The notes under the pieces were generated by a model, which saw only the letters and a list, made by a program, of their open reading frames with translations, had not been told where the DNA came from and did no database searches. The translations under genes and the position numbers were made by a program. From assembly GCA_016788865.1 (NCBI GenBank), contig JAEUSB010000059.1:1-64000 (forward strand): DNA of 64,000 bases, written 5' to 3'. This DNA is from Leptospirales bacterium (GTDB lineage Bacteria > Spirochaetota > Leptospiria > Leptospirales > Leptonemataceae). Below, one piece after another: positions 16,563-24,829 of the stretch; positions within the stretch are counted from its first letter, which is position 1, and every line of letters begins with the position of its first letter.

Positions 16563-17114
16563 TTAGAGATATTGACGCAAAGATGCCCAGACGTCTGCAG
16601 CAACAATTGCCATGCCCTTTGCGTTTGGATGAATCCCGTCCGTTAGATTGAGCTCGGGCTCACCGGCCACCTCCGTAAAAGGAAATGGTAAAAGCGTCAA
16701 ACCCAGCTCAATCGCCAGCTGAGCGTACATGGCTTCATATTCTTCGTCCACGCCAAATCCTGGAAACATTCGCATCTGCATGAGAAAGATTTGAATGGTT
16801 GGGTTAAACTGGCGAAGTGCAGACACAATTCGTTTGAAGTTCTCGCGCATGGCTTGAACAGAGAAACCCTGTATAAAATCATTTGTTCCCAATTCGAGCA
16901 CGGCATAGGCGATTGAGCTTTCGCGTTTGAGATACCGCGGAAGCCTTTCGAGCGCATCGGCGGTTGTATCACCGGAAACTCCGGCGGGAATTACTTGAAT
17001 ATCCTTAGCAGCCGCTTCCAGTTCCTTTTGAATCAGGGCAGTCATGGACTGCTCAGGAAACAGCCCATAGCCAGCGGTGAAGCTATCCCCCAGAAATAGA
17101 ATCGATGGTTTCAT
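16563..17114 (-). CDS. SGNH-fold esterase/lysophospholipase (TesA-like)
   Basis: 183 residues with all four SGNH blocks: FLGDSFTAGYG (nucleophile Ser), the Gly of VSGDT, ELGTNDF (Asn) and DGIHPN (Asp-His dyad). This is the arylesterase/thioesterase I/lysophospholipase family. Unlike E. coli TesA it has no signal peptide and begins MKPSILFLG, so it is predicted cytoplasmic. It lies 50 bases downstream of leuA on the same strand. Confidence 0.9.
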   Translation of the reverse strand: MKPSILFLGDSFTAGYGLFPEQSMTALIQKELEAAAKDIQVIPAGVSGDTTADALERLPRYLKRESSIAYAVLELGTNDFIQGFSVQAMRENFKRIVSALRQFNPTIQIFLMQMRMFPGFGVDEEYEAMYAQLAIELGLTLLPFPFTEVAGEPELNLTDGIHPNAKGMAIVAADVWASLRQYL

Positions 17115-17164
17115 CTATCCTACGCGCGGTTTCGCAAATCTACCTGATGAGATTAACGGCGCCG

Positions 17165-18682
17165 CTATCTTGCCGAAAGCATGCGATTGAGTGCGTTGAT
17201 ATACGCTCGCGCGCTTGAAACGATAATATCGGTGCTTGCCGCTTTGCCAATGAAGACTCGACCATCCTGTTCAATGCGAATTGTCACTTCACCCTGGGCA
17301 TCAATGCCTTCGGTTACGGACTTAACACTGAATTCGGTAAGTGCAGGGCTCAGACCTGTGATACGATTGATGCATTTGTAGATTGCATCCACCGGTCCTG
17401 TGCCAACAGCCGCGTCCATCTTAGGATTTCCCTGTTCATCCAGGAGACGAATCGTAGCGGTAGGCGACGCGTGATCGCCGGCAGAAACCTGGACCAGATC
17501 CAGCTTCCAGGCTTCCTTTTCAGGTTCGCCTAACTGTGCTTGAACAATTGCGGACAGATCGCGATCATCGACCTGCATCTTCTTGTCCGCCAACTCTTTG
17601 AAGCTTGAAAATACACGTTCCGTTTCCACTTCACTCAGATGGTATCCCATTTCCTCAAGATGCACTTTGAATGCGTGGCGACCGGAAAGTTTTCCAAGCA
17701 CAAGTTCTGTGCCCTTTGGGATTCCAATTGTAGTTGGGTCCATGATCTCCCAGGTTTCACGGAGTTTCAGAATTCCATCCTGGTGAATTCCACTGCCGTG
17801 ACGAAACGCATTCTTCCCAACGATTGCCTTGTTCCACTGCACGGGCATTCCGGAATGAGCCTCCACGAGTTTGCTGGAACGGTATATCTCATCTATCTTG
17901 ATATCAACATCAAAGTTCAGAAAATCTTTTCTGGTCTTGATTGCCATTACGACTTCTTCTAGCGACGTGTTGCCTGCACGTTCTCCAATCCCGTTGATTG
18001 TGCACTCAATCTGTCTCACACCATTTTGAATGGCTGAGAGTGAATTAGCGGTGCACAAACCCAGATCGTTCTGACCGTGAAAGCTCAGGCGACATTTGTC
18101 TATGTTCTTCACGTTTTCCCGAATTGCTCGAAACAGACCGCCCAGTTCTTCCGGAATTGCATAGCCCACCGAATCCGGAACGTTAATTGTCGTTGCTCCC
18201 GCCGCGATGCACCGCTCTATCATTGTATAAAGAAACTCCCGATCAGAGCGCGTCGCGTCCATTGGAGAAAATTCAACGTTTGATGTATACTGCGCTGCGT
18301 GACGAACCATTGCCTCCGCCTGGGTCAGGACTTCTTCCTTGCCCTTGCGCAGTTGATGCGCGATCTGAATATCGCTCGTGTTAATAAAAACATGGATGCG
18401 CGGATCTGCGGCTTTCTGCACCGCTTCCCAGGCTAGATCAATGTCTCTTGGGACAGCACGCGCCAGGGCACAAATAGTGGCATTTTTGATTTCATTTGAT
18501 ATGGTTTGGACGGCCTTGAGATCACCAGGTGAAGTGCAAGGAAACCCGGCTTCGATTATATCAACACGCAAACGCTCCAGCTGAAAAGCAATTTCAAGCT
18601 TCTCTTCCGGGGTGAACGCTACGCCCGCCGACTGCTCGCCGTCGCGCAAAGTAGTATCAAATATAAAGATTTTCTCAGCCAT
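17165..18682 (-). CDS. leuA: 2-isopropylmalate synthase
   Basis: 505 residues, full length. The HMGL-like catalytic domain begins FDTTLRDGEQSAG and contains the SFHGQNDLGL metal and active-site block and NGIGERAGNTSLEEV. The C-terminal LeuA allosteric domain (about residues 370-505, with VQVSAGDHASPTATI) is complete, so leucine feedback is expected. It condenses acetyl-CoA and 2-oxoisovalerate in leucine synthesis. The start ATG at 18682 is well placed (MAEKIFIFD). Citramalate synthase is a close relative, but the motif set and length fit LeuA better. Confidence 0.9.
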   Translation of the reverse strand: MAEKIFIFDTTLRDGEQSAGVAFTPEEKLEIAFQLERLRVDIIEAGFPCTSPGDLKAVQTISNEIKNATICALARAVPRDIDLAWEAVQKAADPRIHVFINTSDIQIAHQLRKGKEEVLTQAEAMVRHAAQYTSNVEFSPMDATRSDREFLYTMIERCIAAGATTINVPDSVGYAIPEELGGLFRAIRENVKNIDKCRLSFHGQNDLGLCTANSLSAIQNGVRQIECTINGIGERAGNTSLEEVVMAIKTRKDFLNFDVDIKIDEIYRSSKLVEAHSGMPVQWNKAIVGKNAFRHGSGIHQDGILKLRETWEIMDPTTIGIPKGTELVLGKLSGRHAFKVHLEEMGYHLSEVETERVFSSFKELADKKMQVDDRDLSAIVQAQLGEPEKEAWKLDLVQVSAGDHASPTATIRLLDEQGNPKMDAAVGTGPVDAIYKCINRITGLSPALTEFSVKSVTEGIDAQGEVTIRIEQDGRVFIGKAASTDIIVSSARAYINALNRMLSAR

Positions 18683-18754
18683 GAATTTCCAGAGATTCCT
18701 CTTGCCTGTCGATGAAAAGAAAAAAAGAAAATGCCGACTTGACCAGCCTTGAAC

Positions 18755-20185
18755 CTATACGATTCGCAATTCTCCCTGATCTGAAAGGCAACCCCGGTCT
18801 TCTGTATAGAACCACCCGGAGGAATCAACCGAAGCCTGCGCTGGATCAAGGTAACCGGAAAATAGGAAATCGCCGCGAATCATAATCTCCCCGATAGCTC
18901 CGGGAGTATGCGAAACATCCTGCCCCGCCTGCACAATCTTGATCTCTGCTCCCGGTAGCGGAGGCCCCACAGTTCCTGGCTGCAGTCGGCTGCGCTGCCC
19001 CGTATACTCGAGAATGCGGCTTGAGATAACGTGCGCCGCTTCCGTTTTCCAATAACCTGCGAGCATAGAAATCCCGAGCATACTGAGAAAAAGGTCAATC
19101 CGCTCAGGAATGGGTCCGCCACCGGTAAGAACGGACTTGAGATTTCCACCCAACGACTGCCGTAGCCGGGCCCCAAACAGGGCATCGCCCAGCATCTTAA
19201 ACGGAAGGAAAACGATCAGCAAAGAGACGTCCAGAAAAAGATCGAGTAGCGTGGGTCGTTCAGCTGCTTTGAAGACGGCCTTTTGGCCGGTCAAATTGCC
19301 CAGAAGCCGCATCGATTGAATCCCGAACCACATATAGCCCCTCAGGAGCAATGTCGAAATCACACCCGAAGAATCCCTACCCTGCGCGGCCCGCATATAC
19401 AGGTCGGCTAACGTTTCTGGACGAGCCATTGCAACGGTGGGCTGCATTCGTTTGCAGTCCTGCACAAAGTCATCGCGCGAAAGTTGCAACTCACACCCCT
19501 TTGAGAGCGCCGTGAGCAACCCCAGCCGACCCGAAGAATGCCACAGCGGCAATCTCAGGAGCAAACGATCGTTCTCAAGTGTTGGGAGTGTAGAGCCAAA
19601 TGCATCCAGGTTTGCGAGAATCGCCTTGTGCTTTAGCACAATTCCGCCAGGCGCTCTGAGCTCTGGATCTCTGTTCTTGAACAGGATTGATGCAACATCG
19701 TTTAGAGAACGCCGCCGGAATCCGGGACCAAACAGCCGAAAACCTTTCTTGAGCGTTGAAAGGTTCCTTGATCGATCATGCTTCCAGTTCATACGGTAGC
19801 AACGCACGCGGGCGCGCTCGAGTTGGTCAGCGAGATCGGGATCCTCAACGATTGCCAGATCAATTCTCAACCGACGAACGGAAGTCAGAATTGTGGACCG
19901 GGAAATCTCCGGGTTGACAGCCACATCAACTCCGCCGCAAAGCTGGACTGCAAAATATGAGAAAATCCATTCTGGAGTGTTGCTACCGACTATTAGTACG
20001 CGTTTGCCGGCGGACAATCCATGTCCAGCAAGTCCCCCTGCCATCTCCTCTACGATCCTGCGCATCCGCGCATAACTGACTGTTTTAACGTCCAACTTAT
20101 CAACGAAAGCAAGGGCAATTGCTTCCTCGTAGATCTCACATTGATCGAGAAACAATGCACCAATGGACGTAGGGGTGCCGATCAT
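18755..20185 (-). CDS. Degenerate AMP-binding (acyl-CoA synthetase) homologue, probably inactive
   Basis: 476 residues related to the complete long-chain acyl-CoA synthetase at 55555. The fold is recognisable: VLIVGSNTPEWIFSYFAVQLCGG, LWHSSGR, TGGGPIPERID and GSxGPPLPGAEIKIV-like blocks. The ATP phosphate-binding loop (TSGTTGxPKG) is replaced by RDPELRAPGGIVLKHKA, and the GYGMTE adenylate motif reads GYWKTEA. The protein ends at GELRIV, so the C-terminal lid domain with its catalytic lysine is missing; no continuation appears in other frames before leuA. It is either a decayed gene still open to 476 codons or a non-catalytic paralogue. Start ATG 20185. Confidence 0.75.
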   Translation of the reverse strand: MIGTPTSIGALFLDQCEIYEEAIALAFVDKLDVKTVSYARMRRIVEEMAGGLAGHGLSAGKRVLIVGSNTPEWIFSYFAVQLCGGVDVAVNPEISRSTILTSVRRLRIDLAIVEDPDLADQLERARVRCYRMNWKHDRSRNLSTLKKGFRLFGPGFRRRSLNDVASILFKNRDPELRAPGGIVLKHKAILANLDAFGSTLPTLENDRLLLRLPLWHSSGRLGLLTALSKGCELQLSRDDFVQDCKRMQPTVAMARPETLADLYMRAAQGRDSSGVISTLLLRGYMWFGIQSMRLLGNLTGQKAVFKAAERPTLLDLFLDVSLLIVFLPFKMLGDALFGARLRQSLGGNLKSVLTGGGPIPERIDLFLSMLGISMLAGYWKTEAAHVISSRILEYTGQRSRLQPGTVGPPLPGAEIKIVQAGQDVSHTPGAIGEIMIRGDFLFSGYLDPAQASVDSSGWFYTEDRGCLSDQGELRIV

Positions 20186-20274
20186 AGCTACATTTCCGGG
20201 GCGTGCGGACGGGGGTCAATTGAATCTCGTTTGTGCTTGGCGCAGAAAGGCAATTGCTGCTTTCTGAATTTTGA

Positions 20275-21267
20275 ATGAATACGCGCCAACGAACCTATCT
20301 GATTGCAGAGATTGGCCTCAATCATAATGGCGATCTGGCTCTCGCATGCAAAATGGCGGACGCGGCCAAAGCCGCAGGTGCTGATGCTGCGAAATTTCAG
20401 CTGTACGATTCGCGGCACTTTATCCACCCGGCGGCCAGGCTTGGCGAAGGCAGCCTGCAGGATTTCTTTGCTCAATTTGAACTCACGCCGGATGAGTGGG
20501 AGAAGCTGGCTCGGCACACGCGCGGAATAGGAATCGATTTCTTCTGCTCGGTTTTTGACATTCCGTCCATAGATCTGTACGCGAAACTGGATCCATCAAT
20601 TGTCAAAATCGCATCCTGCGATATCAACAACCGCCCGCTAATGAAATACGCCTCACAGGCAATTCCCAGAGCAGTCACATGGGTCTCTACGGGAACTGCA
20701 AACGAAGAAGAAGTTGAATCACTCGTGGAATGGGGTCGTTCAAACATCGGAAAGATGGGTATCTTTCAATGCGTCTCAAGTTACCCGGCAAAACCCGAAG
20801 AGTACAACCTGAACGTGATCGGCGCATGGGCAAGAAAGTTCAATCTGCCAATTGGCGTTTCCGACCATACGCCCGGGATTGGGGTCAGCGTGGCCGCCTG
20901 CGCACTGGGTGCGGAGGCTATTGAACGTCATTTTACATTGAGTCACGATCTACCCGGTCCGGATCAGAAGATCTCGCTTGAGCCCGCAACATTCAGTGCC
21001 ATGGCCAATGCGATCCGCGACGTAGAAGTATCACTGGGAGACGGGATCAAGAAGGCCCTACCATCGGAAGAAGGGCCCAGAAAGTTTGGAAGAAGAGGAA
21101 CCTACTTATCGCGCGACGTCGCCGCAGGACAAAAGCTAACTGCATCAGATTTCCTCTACATGCGACCAGGCCTTGACGGCCCTGGACCGGATGTTAATCT
21201 AGTGGGCAGGACACTCAAAATGGCCAGAAAAGCATTTGATCCACTTACGGGGGATCTAATTGACTGA
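20275..21267 (+). CDS. neuB: N-acetylneuraminate/nonulosonate synthase (NeuB family)
   Basis: 330 residues: an NeuB TIM barrel (IAEIGLNHNGD, AKFQLYDS, VKIASCDINN, STGTANEEEVE, GVSDHTPG, ERHFTLSHD) followed by a C-terminal SAF/antifreeze-like domain from about residue 265. These enzymes condense PEP with a hexosamine derivative to make sialic, legionaminic or pseudaminic acid. Which nonulosonate is made is not decidable here. It heads an overlapping operon with a NusG paralogue, kdsD and nth, so it belongs to surface polysaccharide synthesis. The downstream gene overlaps it by eight bases. Confidence 0.9.
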   Translation: MNTRQRTYLIAEIGLNHNGDLALACKMADAAKAAGADAAKFQLYDSRHFIHPAARLGEGSLQDFFAQFELTPDEWEKLARHTRGIGIDFFCSVFDIPSIDLYAKLDPSIVKIASCDINNRPLMKYASQAIPRAVTWVSTGTANEEEVESLVEWGRSNIGKMGIFQCVSSYPAKPEEYNLNVIGAWARKFNLPIGVSDHTPGIGVSVAACALGAEAIERHFTLSHDLPGPDQKISLEPATFSAMANAIRDVEVSLGDGIKKALPSEEGPRKFGRRGTYLSRDVAAGQKLTASDFLYMRPGLDGPGPDVNLVGRTLKMARKAFDPLTGDLID

Positions 21268-21787
21268 TCTCGATGAACGAGCCTGGTATGCCGTCTATGT
21301 CATGCCGCAGTCAGAGAAGAAACTCAGCAAAATTCTGAGTCGATTCCGGATTGAAAATTATCTTCCCCTCGTACCTCGCAAAAGAAAATGGTCGGATAGA
21401 ATTAAAACGGTAGAGTTTCCCCTCTTCCCGGGCTACGTTTTTGTCCATATTCAGTACTGGAAAGATCGGCTAACGGTTCTTCAGACATTGTCAGCGCTCA
21501 GATTTGTCGAAATCAAGGGGACGCCGGCGCGCCTGGCATTTGAGGAAATGGAAAGCCTCCGGATTCTTGTGGCGGCTCAGGCAGATCTCCAGGCTCATCC
21601 GGAGCAAAACTTTCCGCCCGGCCAGCGAGTACGCGTTCGTTCCGGTAATCTCAAAGGCGTAATTGGCGTTGTTGCTAAAGTTAAAAACAAGGACCGAATA
21701 TTCGTGAAGTTGGAGCAGTGCAATTTGTTTGCTTCCGCAGAGCTAGATGTTGTCGATGTCGAACGACTTTCACCGGAGTTATTATGA
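21260..21787 (+). CDS. NusG-family transcription elongation factor paralogue (RfaH/LoaP/UpxY type)
   Basis: 175 residues with a TTG start. The N-terminal NGN domain opens WYAVYVMPQSEKK and contains EFPLFPGYVFVH; the C-terminal KOW domain has GQRVRVRSGNLKGVIGVV. Position inside a polysaccharide operon rather than beside ribosomal protein L11 marks it as a specialised paralogue that lets polymerase read through long surface-polysaccharide operons. The Asp/Asn-rich insertion of primary NusG is absent. It overlaps neuB by eight bases and kdsD by four, so it is co-translated with both. Confidence 0.88.
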   Translation: MTDLDERAWYAVYVMPQSEKKLSKILSRFRIENYLPLVPRKRKWSDRIKTVEFPLFPGYVFVHIQYWKDRLTVLQTLSALRFVEIKGTPARLAFEEMESLRILVAAQADLQAHPEQNFPPGQRVRVRSGNLKGVIGVVAKVKNKDRIFVKLEQCNLFASAELDVVDVERLSPELL

Positions 21788-22752
21788 ATTCATTTGAACT
21801 ATTCAACAAGAGCTACCGGATGCAGATCGATGAACTTACACGAAACGTATCCCTGATCGATGGAGAATCAGTAGACCGCGCAATCAAGTTAATTCTTGAA
21901 AGCAGAGGGAAGCTCGTTTGCAGCGGAATGGGAAAATCCGGTCTCATAGCGCAAAAACTGGCTGCCACTTTCTCTTCCACAGGCACACCTGCATTCTTTC
22001 TTCACCCGGGGGAGTCTCTCCACGGTGATCTGGGCGTGATCCAAAAGGATGACATTATACTGGTACTGGCGAAGAGCGGGGAATCAGAAGAAGTGATACT
22101 GATGCTCCAGGCCATCCGGAAAATGGGAAACCCAATTATCGCGATTCTTGGTAAAGCCGATTCTGCTGCGGGAAGGCTATCTGACGTTATCATAGCCGCG
22201 TCCGTTAGCCGCGAAGCAGATCCCTTGAACCTGGCACCTACTGCATCAAGCACTGTTTCGCTTGTCGTAGGTGATGCGCTTGCAAGCGCCCTTTGCGAAC
22301 TGCGCGGATTCAAGCAGGAGAACTTCGCCTTGCTGCATCCTGCAGGTCAACTCGGCAAGCGCTTGCTGCTGAAAGTTGAAGACCTGTTGATCACGGACAG
22401 AGGCCAACCAATTGTCAGAGAAGACGCAACAATCTCAGAATTACTAGAAGTTGAATCAAAGCCAAATCTAGGCGGCGTCATGGTTGTGGACCAGCAGGGA
22501 AAACTCATTGGCCTCGTAACCGACGGCGATATCAGACGCGGGCTAACCCGGTTCAAGGACTTTCTTGAGCACAGGACTGTCGAAATCATGACGAAAAATC
22601 CGACGCGTATCACTGCGGGGGCCAGCGCATTTGCGGCACTCGAATTAATGGAAAATCGCCCGTCTCCGGTTTCCGTTTTGCCCGTCGTAGACGCAGAAAA
22701 TAAACCGGTGGGTCTCTTGAGACTGCACGACCTTTTGAGATCCGGATTATGA
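21784..22752 (+). CDS. kdsD: D-arabinose 5-phosphate isomerase (KdsD/KpsF)
   Basis: 322 residues from ATG 21784, which overlaps the upstream stop (ATGA); the frame is open further back but that part is upstream coding sequence. The SIS domain contains VCSGMGKSGLIAQKLAATFSS and HPGESLHGDLG, and is followed by two CBS domains. The enzyme converts ribulose 5-phosphate to arabinose 5-phosphate, the first step to Kdo for lipid A and lipopolysaccharide. It ends with a four-base overlap with nth. Confidence 0.92.
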   Translation: MNSFELFNKSYRMQIDELTRNVSLIDGESVDRAIKLILESRGKLVCSGMGKSGLIAQKLAATFSSTGTPAFFLHPGESLHGDLGVIQKDDIILVLAKSGESEEVILMLQAIRKMGNPIIAILGKADSAAGRLSDVIIAASVSREADPLNLAPTASSTVSLVVGDALASALCELRGFKQENFALLHPAGQLGKRLLLKVEDLLITDRGQPIVREDATISELLEVESKPNLGGVMVVDQQGKLIGLVTDGDIRRGLTRFKDFLEHRTVEIMTKNPTRITAGASAFAALELMENRPSPVSVLPVVDAENKPVGLLRLHDLLRSGL

Positions 22753-23468
22753 CAGTCAGAAAGGCTGCAAAGAGGCAATCAAAAAGTAAGCCGGCAAAGG
22801 GTATCACCAATACAAAGGCAAGAACGATCACACGGCCTAAAAAGTCCGCGAACGTTCAGAATTGGCCAGCTGCGATTGATAGACTGATTCATAAGTACAG
22901 CAAACTCAAGCATCCACTTTCGTTTGAAAACCCATTCCAGCTAATGGTTCAAGTTACTCTGTCGGCGCAAACGTCGGACAATCTGGTGAACTCTATCTCA
23001 CCTGCATTGTTCCAGGCATTCCCGGATTTCGCAGCTCTTCGCAAAGCTAAGCCACAGGATTTGTTTCCCTATATCAAATCCGTTCGTAATTTTGCAAAGA
23101 AGGCAAATTGGCTGTGCGAAACGGCCCGACAGCTCGGCCCTGAAGACCGGATTCCGTTGACAATGAAAGAACTGATCGCGTTACCGGGCATTGGTCGGAA
23201 GTCCGCAAGCGTCATCATGCGCGAGCTTGGCGGTAAAGCAGAAGGTATCATTGTAGACCTTCACGTTATGCGCGTTGCTCCGCGTCTTGGAATTGCCAAC
23301 GGGAAAACCCCGGATCAAATTGAAAAAGAACTTATGGCAATTCTGCCAGAAAAGCAATGGAACCATACCGGGATGTGCATTTCATTTCTAGGCAGACTGG
23401 TTTGTAGACCAACGGACCCGCTTTGCGATGGCTGCGTCATGCAAAAGTATTGCAAGTACGCGAACTGA
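22749..23468 (+). CDS. nth: Endonuclease III (DNA glycosylase/AP lyase)
   Basis: 239 residues. A Lys/Arg-rich N-terminal extension of about 35 residues precedes the glycosylase core. The helix-hairpin-helix LPGIGRKSASV holds the catalytic Lys, IVDLHVMRV holds the catalytic Asp, and the C-terminal 4Fe-4S cluster motif is C-x6-C-x2-C-x5-C. It removes oxidised pyrimidines in base excision repair. Thr-to-Leu in the usual VDTHV is a small variation. It closes the neuB operon and converges with the aldehyde dehydrogenase one base away. Confidence 0.93.
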   Translation: MTVRKAAKRQSKSKPAKGITNTKARTITRPKKSANVQNWPAAIDRLIHKYSKLKHPLSFENPFQLMVQVTLSAQTSDNLVNSISPALFQAFPDFAALRKAKPQDLFPYIKSVRNFAKKANWLCETARQLGPEDRIPLTMKELIALPGIGRKSASVIMRELGGKAEGIIVDLHVMRVAPRLGIANGKTPDQIEKELMAILPEKQWNHTGMCISFLGRLVCRPTDPLCDGCVMQKYCKYAN

Positions 23469-23469
23469 G

Positions 23470-24819
23470 CTATCGCACTTTGATGGTTTTGATATTTACA
23501 AACTCCTTAATTCCATAGGAACCAAGTTCACGCCCTAAGCCTGAATCTTTTATCCCCCCAAAGGGGAAGCGCGGATCAGACCGGACCATATCATTCACTG
23601 CGCAAAAACCAGCGTCAAGTTTCCGCGCGATCAATTCTGCTCGCTCTGTGTCCTTACTAAATACAGCCGCCCCCAGACCAAACTCACTATTATTTGCCAG
23701 AGCAATCGCATCATCTTCTTCTTCAAAGTAAGCGAGAGCGGCAACCGGGCCAAACGTCTCATCTTCCCACACTGACATTTCAGTCGTAATGTCCGTAAGG
23801 ACGGTTGCAGGATAAAAGAAGCCACGTGTATTTGGTAGGCTCCCACCGAGCAACAATCTAGCGCCCCTGTTTAGACTTTCCTGCACCATATCATGTAACT
23901 TCAAACGTAAGTCATCCCGCGCTAGTGGACCCAGGGCAGGATTCTCCATTGGATCTCCGTACTCCACATTCATTGCCTCGCAGAATGCGTTTTCAAAATC
24001 TTCACGCAAACTTTTGTGTACAACAAAGCGTTTTGCTGCCACGCAACTCTGGCCCGAGTTAATCAGGCGCGACTCGGCACAAATTCGCGCCGCAATGGCC
24101 ACGTCCGCGTCTCGCAAGACCAGGTAAGGATCGGATCCTCCCAACTCAAAAACACCTTTCTTCATATGGAGGCCCGCACGTGCGGCGAGAATCTTTCCGG
24201 TCCGGACACTTCCCGTAAACGAGATCCCGGCCACTCTACGGTCCGCCATGATGGAGGCTATTTGCTTTTCGTCCACGAATAAGTGTCTTGCAGGCAAGCC
24301 ATGCTTTGAAAACAACTCGCTCAACGTAACCGTGCACTCCGGCACGCCGGGCGCATGTTTTAAGATTACAGCATTCCCGGCGACCAGAGCAGGTATGCAG
24401 AAGCGCAAGGCCTGCCAGAACGGGAAATTCCAGGGCATGATGCAGAGAATGACGCCTAACGGTTCAAATGTTACATAGCTCTTCGCGTGTTCACTCGCAA
24501 TCGCTTCATCTGCCAGGAAATGGGAGCCTTGCTCTGCGTAGTATTTGATGAGCCAGGCTGATTTCTCAACTTCCGATCTGCCCTGACCCACCGGCTTTCC
24601 CATTTCCCGAGCCATCATGGCCGCAAGCTCTTCCTGCCGCGAAAGCAAGTCAGCCGCAAGACCGCCGACCCGGCGTGCCCGTTCGCCGACAGGAATCTGT
24701 CTCCAGGCTGCCGCCTCGGAAGTCAAAGCCGAAAGGACAGTCTCAACCGTTTTGTCAGAACTGAATTCGTAAATTTTCTCAAGCAATCCTAAAGCAGGAT
24801 TGAGGGTTTGGTAGATCAT
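23470..24819 (-). CDS. NAD(P)-dependent aldehyde dehydrogenase (succinate-semialdehyde type)
   Basis: 449 residues of the ALDH superfamily: cofactor-loop PWNFPFWQ, the Glu motif FELGGSDPYLV and the catalytic Cys in NSGQSCVAAKR. The short length and these motifs match the GabD/YneI group, which oxidises succinate semialdehyde or similar small aldehydes. The start ATG 24819 (MIYQTLNP) is typical. Its upstream neighbour on the strand is the unrecognised 471-residue protein, ten bases away, so they are probably one operon. Exact substrate is unknown. Confidence 0.9.
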   Translation of the reverse strand: MIYQTLNPALGLLEKIYEFSSDKTVETVLSALTSEAAAWRQIPVGERARRVGGLAADLLSRQEELAAMMAREMGKPVGQGRSEVEKSAWLIKYYAEQGSHFLADEAIASEHAKSYVTFEPLGVILCIMPWNFPFWQALRFCIPALVAGNAVILKHAPGVPECTVTLSELFSKHGLPARHLFVDEKQIASIMADRRVAGISFTGSVRTGKILAARAGLHMKKGVFELGGSDPYLVLRDADVAIAARICAESRLINSGQSCVAAKRFVVHKSLREDFENAFCEAMNVEYGDPMENPALGPLARDDLRLKLHDMVQESLNRGARLLLGGSLPNTRGFFYPATVLTDITTEMSVWEDETFGPVAALAYFEEEDDAIALANNSEFGLGAAVFSKDTERAELIARKLDAGFCAVNDMVRSDPRFPFGGIKDSGLGRELGSYGIKEFVNIKTIKVR

Positions 24820-24829
24820 CTAAGGCGCC

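Noticed and set aside
18683..18754. Frameshift restoring the C-terminal lid of the degenerate synthetase
   Set aside because: None of the three frames carries the expected GRKKD-type continuation, so truncation is real here.
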